A stretch of DNA of 64,000 bases from an uncultured Collinsella sp. (GTDB lineage Bacteria > Actinomycetota > Coriobacteriia > Coriobacteriales > Coriobacteriaceae), in the NCBI GenBank assembly GCA_959604825.1, contig CAUHCN010000001.1, positions 62,001 to 126,000 on the forward strand. The letters are read 5' to 3'. The position numbers and the translations under genes were made by a program. Positions 46,578 to 55,066 of this stretch are shown in pieces. The first letter of the stretch is position 1, and every line of letters starts with the position of its first letter. The notes beneath the pieces were generated by a model. That model was not told the DNA's origin, searched no databases, and saw only the letters and a program-made list of their open reading frames with translations.

Positions 46578-47484
46578 CGCCGGCCTCCTTGGCGCCATCG
46601 GCGTTTGAACCCGCAGCCTCGCGCTTTGCCCTGCGCTCGGCATTAAGCTCGGCATCGCTCTCGCGCACCAGCTTGATAATCGCCGCGCATGCCTCCTCGC
46701 CCACCAGGTCGCGGGCACGGACCGTCAGACGCGTAGCCTCCTGCTTGTCGCCGTCGCTTGCAGCATCGGTCGCGCACATGATCAGGCAGATGGCGATCTC
46801 GGCCGAAGGCGAGGTCGGCACGCCCTGCAGGGCGAGCTCACCCATCACATGGTCGTCACTCTCGTCCGCGGCATCCGGATAGGTGGTATGGATCTTGTTG
46901 AGCAGGCGCGTCGTATGCGCATCATTGGGCGCCAGGCGCAGCGCCAGACGCGCGCAGCCCACGGCTGCCGAAATGTTCTCGGTCTCGGGCTCCAAGAAGT
47001 ACTGACCCAAGTTGGTGTAGGCACGTGCGGCGCACTTACCGTCGCTCGCGCGCTCCAGCACCGAGAACGAGAGCGATGCCCACTCCTGCTTGTCCTCGAG
47101 CGCGCGGAACAGCTCGGCCAAGTCCAAGCGATAGTTGCAGTTCATGGGATCCCAACGCACGGCCTGCATCAGGGCATTCCGAGCACTCACATAATCCTGC
47201 TGGCGAATGTAGGCAAACGCCATGTCGGAGTACAGGCGGTCAAAGGGAACCTCGACCTGCACCAGCTCGCGCGGATCCTTCTCCACGCGGCGATAGGCCA
47301 GGCGCTCAAACTTGCTGTCGAAGCTAAAGTACTGGCGCTTCTCCTCCGTCTTGCATTCAGCGTCGATATACTCCTCGGCAAGCTCCACCAGACGCTCCAG
47401 CAGCGGCGTCGCCGTAGCCAGGTCGCCCTGCGCCAGATAGTTCTCGGCATACGTGATGTCTTCCAAGCTGATAGGCAGGTCCAT
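46567..47484 (-). CDS. Tetratricopeptide-repeat protein
   Basis: A 305-residue helical protein with several TPR-like pairs (ENYLAQGDLATATPLLERLV, AFAYIRQQDYVSARNALMQA, YTNLGQYFLEPE). No enzyme motif, signal peptide or membrane segment is visible. It is encoded upstream of smpB with overlapping ends, so the two are probably co-transcribed. Function unknown; a scaffold role is plausible for the fold. Confidence 0.75.
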   Translation of the reverse strand: MDLPISLEDITYAENYLAQGDLATATPLLERLVELAEEYIDAECKTEEKRQYFSFDSKFERLAYRRVEKDPRELVQVEVPFDRLYSDMAFAYIRQQDYVSARNALMQAVRWDPMNCNYRLDLAELFRALEDKQEWASLSFSVLERASDGKCAARAYTNLGQYFLEPETENISAAVGCARLALRLAPNDAHTTRLLNKIHTTYPDAADESDDHVMGELALQGVPTSPSAEIAICLIMCATDAASDGDKQEATRLTVRARDLVGEEACAAIIKLVRESDAELNAERRAKREAAGSNADGAKEAGDAQ

Positions 47485-47542
47485 GACAACTCCTCGGTCC
47501 GGGCGGCAGACTCAACGCGCGCCTTAAATATCGGTCAATACA

Positions 47543-47573
47543 CAAAACCCGGGTCTCTTACGAGGCCCGGGCG
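47543..47573 (-). terminator. Terminator after the tRNA-Glu gene
   Basis: The stem GCCCGGG / CCCGGGT, read on the minus strand, with a short loop is followed by TTTTGTG. It closes the two-tRNA unit. Confidence 0.8.
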
Positions 47574-47581
47574 TTCAATTT

Positions 47582-47658
47582 TGGTAGCCCGTACCAGATT
47601 CGAACTGGTGATCTCCGCCTTGAGAGGGCGGCGTCCTAAACCGCTAGACGAACGGGCC
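47582..47658 (-). tRNA. tRNA-Glu(CUC)
   Basis: On the minus strand the gene starts GGCCCGT, pairs with ACGGGCT before A-CCA (encoded), and has T-loop TTCGAAT. The anticodon loop CTCTCAA contains CTC within the stem CCGCC/GGCGG. Length is 77 nt including CCA. Confidence 0.93.
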
Positions 47659-47675
47659 ATATGTAGCAAATGCAA

Positions 47676-47749
47676 TGGCTGGGATGGAGGGAGTCGAACC
47701 CCCATTGACGGAACCAGAATCCGCTGTCCTGCCATTAGACGACATCCCA
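47676..47749 (-). tRNA. tRNA-Gln(CUG)
   Basis: On the minus strand TGGGATG pairs with CATCCCA before G-CCA (encoded). The anticodon loop TTCTGGT holds CTG in the stem GCGGA/TCCGT, and the T-loop is TTCGACT. Length is 74 nt. It is the first gene of the pair, 17 bp from tRNA-Glu. Confidence 0.93.
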
Positions 47750-47793
47750 ATGACTGCATCGCTGCGCTCGGCTGTGCCTTTGCGCAAGAAAGA

Positions 47794-47822
47794 AATATAC
47801 GGGAAGTCCGGCCGTGACGCAA
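47794..47822 (-). promoter_or_regulatory. Promoter of the tRNA-Gln/tRNA-Glu unit
   Basis: TTGCGT (47817-47822) and TATATT (47794-47799) on the minus strand are separated by 17 bp, 45 bp before the tRNA-Gln 5' end. Confidence 0.7.
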
Positions 47823-48014
47823 GCCCCAATTTTGACTTTTTTGAAATTCAGTCAAATACGGCCGACACGTGAAGGACCTGTGAAGCGCCAGCGACACGTA
47901 CGGCGCCAAAGCCCGTAAAACATCCCGCATCTACCGCTGGTAGATTACAACAATGCAGCACTCACGGCTGATGGCACAATCGAACCGTCATCATTGCACG
48001 GATATCGAGGCGCC

Positions 48015-48425
48015 ATGGACGAAGAGCTTGATTACCTATGGGAGACCCTGGGCCTCGAGATCACTGCTGACCTTTGGCCCGAACGGGACAAAATCCATCC
48101 CACTCTGCGCCCCGCCATCACGGTGATGCAGGCAAACTACCGCCGTGCATCCTTTTTGATCATGCGGATGTCATGGCACGCGGGACTCCCCGACCTTAAG
48201 CGAATCCAGGCAAGCCTCGTCGAGCTGTCCGGTATGCCGACTGTCATATCCGAGGCGCACCTGGAGCAGCGACAGCGCGAGCGACTGCAACAGCAGCGGA
48301 TTCCCTTTATCTGCCCCGGCGTTCAGGCATATCTGCCCTTTATGGACGAGGAGTACTGGAGCGGCAAGCCCAACAAGCACGTAAAGGTCTACGATCCGCA
48401 CGAATGGGCACAGCTCGATGATTGA
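48015..48425 (+). CDS. Small hypothetical protein
   Basis: A 136-residue protein of unknown function. It starts MDEELDYLWETLGLEI, and the second half QQQRIPFICPGVQAYLPFMD resembles the stretch just before the winged helix of some MarR-like Firmicute regulators. The winged helix itself is missing. It may be a shortened relative or an independent protein. ATG 48015 has GAGG 5 bp upstream. A TTG at 47994 is less likely. Confidence 0.65.
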   Translation: MDEELDYLWETLGLEITADLWPERDKIHPTLRPAITVMQANYRRASFLIMRMSWHAGLPDLKRIQASLVELSGMPTVISEAHLEQRQRERLQQQRIPFICPGVQAYLPFMDEEYWSGKPNKHVKVYDPHEWAQLDD

Positions 48426-48497
48426 GCCGAGCGAGCCCGCCGATGGAAAACACGTCCCACCCTGAGCACTCAAAACGGGTCGCACTTTCCGCAGCCG

Positions 48498-48857
48498 CTA
48501 CAGCAACGCCTCGACCCAAGCCGATTCCCTAAAGCCGGGAATCGCAAAGTCGTCGCCCACCAACAGCGGACGCTTAACCAGCATGCCGTCGTTCGCCAGC
48601 AGCTCGTAGCACTCCCGATCCGTCATGCCCGCATCTAGACGCGCCTTCAGGCCCAGCTCTCGATATTTCATGCCCGACGAATTAAAGAAGCGCCGCACCG
48701 GCAGTCCCGAACGAGCAATCCAGGTCGCAAGCTCATCAGCCGTGGGATTGTCCAAAACGATATCGCGGTCGATATACTCTACCCCGTGTTCGTCCAGCCA
48801 TGCCTTGGCCTTCTTACAGGTCGAGCACTTGGGATATTCAATAAACAGTACGGTCAT
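48498..48857 (-). CDS. ArsC/Spx family protein (YffB-like)
   Basis: A 119-residue thioredoxin-fold protein with a CxxC pair Cys11/Cys14 (YPKCSTCKKAKAWL) and the family segments RRFFNSSGMKYRELGL and MLVKRPLLVGDDF. It may act as an Spx/MgsR-like redox factor or an ArsC-related oxidoreductase. No ars genes are nearby, so arsenate reduction is doubtful. ATG 48857 has CGGAGGA upstream. Confidence 0.88.
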   Translation of the reverse strand: MTVLFIEYPKCSTCKKAKAWLDEHGVEYIDRDIVLDNPTADELATWIARSGLPVRRFFNSSGMKYRELGLKARLDAGMTDRECYELLANDGMLVKRPLLVGDDFAIPGFRESAWVEALL

Positions 48858-48949
48858 GGGAATCCTCCGAATATAGATCGGCCAACGCAGGCACACGCCA
48901 CACGAGGCGCCTTCGCATGATGGGCCAATTGTAGCCCACGGGTCACACG

Positions 48950-50002
48950 CTAAACGAACCGTACCCCGAATCCGCGTTTGATGAACGGCAGCAGCTCCAT
49001 TGCCTCGGGCGTGATATGACCCGCAACGTTCATGCGCTCCTCACCGGGAAGATCGACCCGCGCAATCTCAAGCTCGCCTTCGTAGCGCCCATAGCTGCTA
49101 TTGCTCACAGCGATCGACCCCGCCTTTCGAAACAGGCCGGCACCGGCATCCATCGGCACGGAATCCGGCTTAAGCGTCGTACGCGACTCCTGAGACCTAA
49201 AGATGAGGGTGCTCGAATCGGGTCGGTCGTGATGAATCTGCCCGCGCACATAGGCATAACCGGGCTCAAGCTCGCATTGCAGGTCCACGTATCCGGCGGA
49301 AACTTGAGCAAACTGCGCCCAGCCCGCATCGGAAAGATCGGGGTCGCCGACCAACACAATGTCGCAATCGGCGCCATGTGCAAGCTCAAGCATATTGAGA
49401 GCAACCTTTGACGCGCGACCGCGCTGCGTCTCGACCGTCGGCAGTCCCTCGAATACCGGCCCGCGAACGTTAGCATCGCCCGGCACAAAAGCCATGATTT
49501 CGAATCCAAGCGCCGCAAGACGAAGATTCACCCGAGCAATGTCCTCCAGAGCTAAACCGGTATAAGGCTTGGGGTAAAAATTGTGGCAGGCGGCAAAACG
49601 AGTCACATCGGCACCGGCCTCACGCCACGATGCGATTTCATCAGAACTCACCGTCGATGCATTGACCACAATGCGAAATACACCGGACAGCTCCGCGACC
49701 CGCTGGGCGCTAAAGCCATAGTCCAAACGAAGGTATTCCAACCCCAGATCGCGCAGGTCCTCGATGCGCTCAAGCCCGAGCAAATCGCACGTGCGCGGTC
49801 CCACATCGGCAATGAGCGCAATGCCGCGGGCGGAAAGCAGCGACAGCACATGACGGACCTTATCGGCATACGCCGCTCCCCCATCCTCGGGAATATGCAG
49901 TGAGGTAAACGCATAGCGCGCACCCGCCGCGGCACCGTGCTCAATCGTCCGCTCAATATCCTGCAGAGGGCTGGAAAGATAAATCGAAATACCCGTTTTC
50001 AC
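48950..50002 (-). CDS. mupG: 6-phospho-N-acetylmuramidase, MupG/DUF871 family
   Basis: A 350-residue TIM barrel with a C-terminal cyclophilin-like domain, the DUF871/MupG layout. MKTGISIYLSSPLQDIERTI, FTSLHIPE, ADVGPRT, LRLDYGF and ACHNFYPKPYTGL follow the family. MupG cleaves MurNAc-6P-GlcNAc disaccharide from recycled or foreign cell wall. It begins with GTG (AAAGGAG 9 bp ahead) downstream of a terminator-like hairpin that separates it from murP. With murR, murQ and murP it forms a peptidoglycan-sugar catabolic set. Confidence 0.9.
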   Translation of the reverse strand: MKTGISIYLSSPLQDIERTIEHGAAAGARYAFTSLHIPEDGGAAYADKVRHVLSLLSARGIALIADVGPRTCDLLGLERIEDLRDLGLEYLRLDYGFSAQRVAELSGVFRIVVNASTVSSDEIASWREAGADVTRFAACHNFYPKPYTGLALEDIARVNLRLAALGFEIMAFVPGDANVRGPVFEGLPTVETQRGRASKVALNMLELAHGADCDIVLVGDPDLSDAGWAQFAQVSAGYVDLQCELEPGYAYVRGQIHHDRPDSSTLIFRSQESRTTLKPDSVPMDAGAGLFRKAGSIAVSNSSYGRYEGELEIARVDLPGEERMNVAGHITPEAMELLPFIKRGFGVRFV

Positions 50003-50018
50003 GTTTCAACGCTCCTTT

Positions 50019-50052
50019 AAAAAAGGCCGGCGGAGCAGTTAGCCCCGCCGGC
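50019..50052 (-). terminator. Internal terminator between murP and mupG
   Basis: GCCGGCGGGG and CTCCGCCGGC form a GC-rich stem on the minus strand, followed by CTTTTTT just ahead of the mupG ribosome site. It would reduce mupG relative to murP. Confidence 0.75.
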
Positions 50053-50119
50053 ACAACCATAGCATCAAGAAATCTGCCGTGCGCCGCGAGCCCTGAGCAA
50101 CACGGCTCGCGATATCAAA

Positions 50120-51550
50120 CTATTCGCCAAAGAACTCGTTGATCTTCTGCTCGTCGACGCCAAAGAACCACGTCAGGACAAAGCCGGCGGCATAGGCAAG
50201 CAGCATAGCGGCAACGTAGCCGAGCTGCTGGCCAGGAACGACGATCAGCAGGCCAAACAGACCGGAAACGCCCTGAGAAACCGTGCCGATGTGAAGCAGC
50301 GCCGCGAGCGCGCCGCCAAATCCGGCACCCAGACAGGCCGTCACAAACGGACGAACGAGCGGCAGCGTAACGGCATACATCAGAGGCTCGCCCACACCGA
50401 GGATTCCAACGGGAATGGACTCTGCGACGTACTTCTTGAGCTTGGCGTTCTTGGTCTTAAAGTACAGCGCCAGACCGGCACCGACCTGACCGCCGCCAGC
50501 CATCATAAGGATGGGAAGCAGGTAATTGATGCCCTTGGTAGCGCCGTCGGGATCGTTGAGCATAGCGTGGATCGGCGTGAGCGCCTGATGCAGGCCGACG
50601 GAAACCAGCGGCAAGAAGCCTGCCGACAGGATATAACCGCCCAGGACGCCCAGCTTCTCGAAGATAAAGGTCAAAACGCTAAAGATGGCAGTCGTCAGCC
50701 ATGCGCCAACCGGCTGGATGACGAGCATCAGAGCAAAGGCGCCGATGATGAGCACCAGCAGCGGGGACAAGAACGTGTCGAGTGCGTTGGGCATAACCTT
50801 GCGAATCTGACGCTCCATCCAGGCAAAAAATGCGCCAGCGATGAGAGCCGCGATCATGCCGCCCGCTGCGGGGTTGTACTGCGCATTGGTGAGCGGCAGC
50901 AGAATGGCAGTGGCAGGATCAGCCGCGCCAGGCGCAAGCAGGGGCATGGCACTGTTGGCGATACACATCATGCCGGCGATGCCGCCCAGCGCAGCGGAGC
51001 CACCAAACTCACGTGCCGCGTTATAGCCCACCAAGATGGGCAGATAGGCAAACAGGGCCCAGCCCATGGAACGAATGCCCTGGTACCACCACTCGCCTGC
51101 AAGCGCGCCTGCCGTCGAGACGTTAATGACGTTGCAGATACCGTTGATGAGGCCAGCCGCAATGATGCCGGGAAGCAGGGCGACGAAGACATTGGAAATC
51201 TTCTTGAGGAAGGCCTGAACCGGCTTGGACTCGTACTTTGCCTTCTGCGCGGCCTTGTTTGTGGCCGCAGCGTCAACCACGCTCTCGTCGGCAACGCCTT
51301 TCGCAAGGCCGGTGAGCTTGGAGAACTCCTCGAGCACCTTATTCACCTTGCCCGGCCCCAGCACGATCTGCATCGTGTCGTCCTCGACCAAGCCCATCAC
51401 GCCGTCGAGTGCCTTAATACCCTCCGTGTCGACGCTGCCCGTGTCTTTGACGGTCACGCGCAGGCGCGTCATGCACGCCGCGTTTGCCAGCACGTTGTCT
51501 TTACCGCCCAAAAGGTCCAGCAGCTTTTGAGCCAGCTCTTTGTTCGTCAT
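50120..51550 (-). CDS. murP: PTS N-acetylmuramic acid EIIBC permease
   Basis: A 476-residue permease with EIIB first: the phosphorylated Cys26 is in NAACMTRLRVTV. The EIIC domain of about ten helices follows a linker (residues 80-110). No IIA domain is present, as in MurP and the sucrose/trehalose-type subgroup, so an external glucose-type IIA is needed. The position between murQ and mupG supports MurNAc or MurNAc-GlcNAc as substrate. AGGAGG precedes the ATG. Confidence 0.9.
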   Translation of the reverse strand: MTNKELAQKLLDLLGGKDNVLANAACMTRLRVTVKDTGSVDTEGIKALDGVMGLVEDDTMQIVLGPGKVNKVLEEFSKLTGLAKGVADESVVDAAATNKAAQKAKYESKPVQAFLKKISNVFVALLPGIIAAGLINGICNVINVSTAGALAGEWWYQGIRSMGWALFAYLPILVGYNAAREFGGSAALGGIAGMMCIANSAMPLLAPGAADPATAILLPLTNAQYNPAAGGMIAALIAGAFFAWMERQIRKVMPNALDTFLSPLLVLIIGAFALMLVIQPVGAWLTTAIFSVLTFIFEKLGVLGGYILSAGFLPLVSVGLHQALTPIHAMLNDPDGATKGINYLLPILMMAGGGQVGAGLALYFKTKNAKLKKYVAESIPVGILGVGEPLMYAVTLPLVRPFVTACLGAGFGGALAALLHIGTVSQGVSGLFGLLIVVPGQQLGYVAAMLLAYAAGFVLTWFFGVDEQKINEFFGE

Positions 51551-51607
51551 AACTCCTCCTTGTATTGGGTATCTCGTTTGGATGTCATATCAGCTCACGC
51601 CGCGCAC

Positions 51608-52531
<924 letters not shown>

Positions 52532-52541
52532 TTCATTCACC

Positions 52542-53393
52542 TCATCTTTCCTGTTTCTCGATGTAGTTTTGCTTAATGACATGCGTCGCCCGTTCGTAGT
52601 CGCTGGCAACGTAAGCAGCGTACAGGGCATCGACAACCATAAGCTGGGCCATACGCGAAGCCATGGCACCGCTGCGGACCAAGGGTTCACTCGCGGCGAC
52701 GCCGAGCACGGCATCGGCCACGGTGGCAAGCTTGGATGATCCATCTACTTTGGTAACGGCCACAACGGGACAGTTGTGACGTTGAGCCTCGGCGGTGCAG
52801 TCCAGCACCTCTTGCGTCAAGCCCGAGTAGCTAAAGGCGATTGCCATATCGCCCTCATGCATGTTCTTGGCACACAAGAGCTGATCATGCCAGTCGTCGT
52901 ACAGATGGCACTCCTTGTCGACACGCATGAGCTTTTGCGCCAGATCGTGCGCGACCAAACGAGAGGCACCGATACCGAACAGATTGACCGCACGTGCCCG
53001 CTTAAGATAGGCCGCACATCGCTCCAAGACGGTGTAATCGAGCGTTCGCGCCGTCGCCTCGATCGTGCGCACGTTGCTTTTCATCACCTTCCCCACGATA
53101 CGTTCGACGCTGTCATCCATGGAGATGTCCTCGAGGGCAACGTCTTTCTTGTCACCCAAGAGCGCCAGCTCGGCAATCAGTTCGCGCTGGAACTCCTTGT
53201 AGCCCGCAAAACCCAAGCGCTTGCAAAAGCGCAAAATGCTCGAGGGCGAGGAGAACGTGGCATCGGCAAGACCGCGGACGGACAGCCCGACCACCTCGTG
53301 CGGATGAGCGCTTACATATGCGATGACATTGCGTTCCGCCGGGCTCGCGCTGAGCTCACGCTCGCGAAGCCGCAAAAGCAATCCGTTTGCCAT
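52542..53393 (-). CDS. murR: RpiR/MurR family transcriptional regulator
   Basis: A 283-residue regulator with an N-terminal RpiR HTH (VRGLADATFSSPSSILRFCK) and a C-terminal SIS domain (FGIGASRLVAHDLAQKL, AFSYSGLTQEVLD). The SIS domain probably senses MurNAc-6P. GGAGG 8 bp upstream selects ATG 53393; the GTG at 53402 overlaps that site. First gene of the mur operon. A CGAA-TCG-TTCG palindrome lies about 40 bp upstream on the minus strand and could be part of its operator. Confidence 0.9.
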   Translation of the reverse strand: MANGLLLRLRERELSASPAERNVIAYVSAHPHEVVGLSVRGLADATFSSPSSILRFCKRLGFAGYKEFQRELIAELALLGDKKDVALEDISMDDSVERIVGKVMKSNVRTIEATARTLDYTVLERCAAYLKRARAVNLFGIGASRLVAHDLAQKLMRVDKECHLYDDWHDQLLCAKNMHEGDMAIAFSYSGLTQEVLDCTAEAQRHNCPVVAVTKVDGSSKLATVADAVLGVAASEPLVRSGAMASRMAQLMVVDALYAAYVASDYERATHVIKQNYIEKQER

Positions 53394-53489
53394 CTCAAAC
53401 ACCTCCGTTGAGAAGAATTAAAGACCAACGAACGATTCGTACCGGATACAAACAGCTTTTACGGTACATTGTGCCGCATCGTGGCGCAC

Positions 53490-53516
53490 AAAGGGCGAGC
53501 GTTCTACCGCTCGCCC
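53490..53516 (-). terminator. Terminator of the VanZ-family gene
   Basis: GGGCGAGC and its complement GCTCGCCC form a stem followed on the minus strand by TTTGTG, 80 bp after the stop at 53598. Confidence 0.7.
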
Positions 53517-53597
53517 CTCAAATCCGACCGCTCGGAAATACGCGCGACACAAAATAATTCAACAAGGTCGCATGATCAGAAACGGGTTTGTTACCGG

Positions 53598-54179
53598 CTA
53601 GCGCCTCGCATGGGCGCCGATCGGCCGAGTCGCATGGCGCACCAACGCCGCTGCCAGCAATACCAGCAGCATGGCGGTGACATAGCCCCCAGCATCGAAT
53701 CCTAAATCGATAACGTCGAAATGCCTGCCGGGAACAAAGATCTTATGTACCTGATCGCCAACGGAGCAGGCGGCGCAAAAGAGCAATACGGGCACGCAAC
53801 GGGAGCATACGCTCCACGGACGCCTGGAAAGGCAAACCACGACCACCGAGGCGAACAATCCGACGAAGAAAAACTCTACGGTATGGGCAACGCGACGGAC
53901 GTTCGTGCCCACCCACATGCGAATGGAAGCAAGTCGGCCAGACCGGGCATTCGGGGCAGCCGAATCGGTGCCCCCGGTCATTCCGTTCTCTGCCTGAGTT
54001 TCACTCGTGGCATCGGCAGCCTGAACGCCCGCAGCCTGACCCTCCACCACACGCGCAGTGGACTCGCTCAGCAACGACGTCTCCACCGCATTTTGCTCCG
54101 TCAGCGCCCAGATGCCCGCCAGCGTTGCAGCGAACAGAATGATCGCGGTCCATCCGATTATTTGTTTTACGCGCGTCAA
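53598..54179 (-). CDS. VanZ family membrane protein
   Basis: A 193-residue membrane protein of the VanZ family. The signature HTVEFFFVGLFA, SVGDQVHKIFVPGRHFDVID and GFDAGGYV is intact. After the first helix a 70-residue Ser/Ala/Thr-rich extracytoplasmic loop is inserted, longer than usual. VanZ-like proteins are linked to glycopeptide tolerance, but most have unknown function. A TTG start at 54179 is proposed because AAGGAGG lies 7 bp upstream; no ATG is placed as well. Confidence 0.82.
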   Translation of the reverse strand: MTRVKQIIGWTAIILFAATLAGIWALTEQNAVETSLLSESTARVVEGQAAGVQAADATSETQAENGMTGGTDSAAPNARSGRLASIRMWVGTNVRRVAHTVEFFFVGLFASVVVVCLSRRPWSVCSRCVPVLLFCAACSVGDQVHKIFVPGRHFDVIDLGFDAGGYVTAMLLVLLAAALVRHATRPIGAHARR

Positions 54180-54283
54180 GGGCCAGCCTCCTTTTTTGAA
54201 TATCAGCGAGTGTAGCCCCAAATGACATCGTCACCGTATCAAAATTTGAATCGTAACAGGAGGCGACAATGCGACGCAAACCC

Positions 54284-54889
54284 CTACCCCGCCTCGCGCA
54301 TCCAGCGATCGAACGTCCCCACGCACACGCCCAGGCACTTTGCTGCCTGGCTGCGGGTAATATCGCCTGCCTCATAGCTATCGCGTACCAGCTCAAACTG
54401 AGGAGGGCACGGCTTGCGAGGTCGACCGAAACGGACCCCTCGCGCCCGCGCCGCTGCAATCCCCTCCGCCTGGCGCCGATGAATATTCTCGCGCTCCACC
54501 TGCGCCACGTAGCTCAGCAGTTGTAGTACAATATCGGCAATCAGGGTATTGGTCACATCCGGCGCGCCGCTGGCCCTGACGCGCGTGTCAAGCAATGGCA
54601 TGTCCAACACCACAATGGCAACCCCGAGCTCCTTGGTAATGCGTCGCCATTCCTCAAGAATCTCGGAGTAATTACGGCCAAGTCGGTCGATAGAAAGCAC
54701 CACCAGCACGTCCCCGTCTCCCAGGATGTGCAGCAGCTCGCGATACCGCGGGCGATCGAAGTCCTTGCCGCTCGCATGGTCGGCATAAATATTCGCCGAG
54801 CCCACGCCATAGGCGCCCAGCGCATCCAGCTGCCGATTCAGATTCTGATCGCGCGAACTCACCCGCGCATAACCGTACACCGTCGCCAT
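54284..54889 (-). CDS. Small serine recombinase (resolvase/invertase family)
   Basis: A 201-residue recombinase. The catalytic serine is in GYARVSSRDQNLNRQ, with the conserved arginines in LSIDRLGRN and AQVERENIHRRQAEGI. A Hin-type DNA-binding helix-turn-helix closes the protein (DITRSQAAKCLGVCVGTFDR). It is full length, so it could be an active resolvase or invertase. No transposase, inverted gene segment or recognisable res/gix site is adjacent. ATG 54889 has GCGGGG upstream. A fragment GGGACAGGTTTATTTTGG similar to the 32.5-kb repeat lies 30 bp upstream. Confidence 0.9.
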   Translation of the reverse strand: MATVYGYARVSSRDQNLNRQLDALGAYGVGSANIYADHASGKDFDRPRYRELLHILGDGDVLVVLSIDRLGRNYSEILEEWRRITKELGVAIVVLDMPLLDTRVRASGAPDVTNTLIADIVLQLLSYVAQVERENIHRRQAEGIAAARARGVRFGRPRKPCPPQFELVRDSYEAGDITRSQAAKCLGVCVGTFDRWMREAG

Positions 54890-55010
54890 CTCATCCCCGC
54901 TTTCTTGTAAACCTGCCAAAAAGGGACAGGTTTATTTTGGTAGGATTTACCTCTCCAATAGCAGGTAAGCGGGCGGCCGAGCAGACGGCAAGGTAGCCAT
55001 GATCCAAATG

Positions 55011-55040
55011 CGGAGGGCGGCCCCGAAAGGCCGCCCTCCG
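55011..55040 (-). terminator. Terminator of the RNase R gene
   Basis: CGGAGGGCGGCC and its perfect complement flank a CCGAAA loop, 27 bp after the stop. The U-tract is absent, so efficiency is uncertain. Confidence 0.7.
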
Positions 55041-55066
55041 CCCCCACACCATGAGTCGGGATTTGG

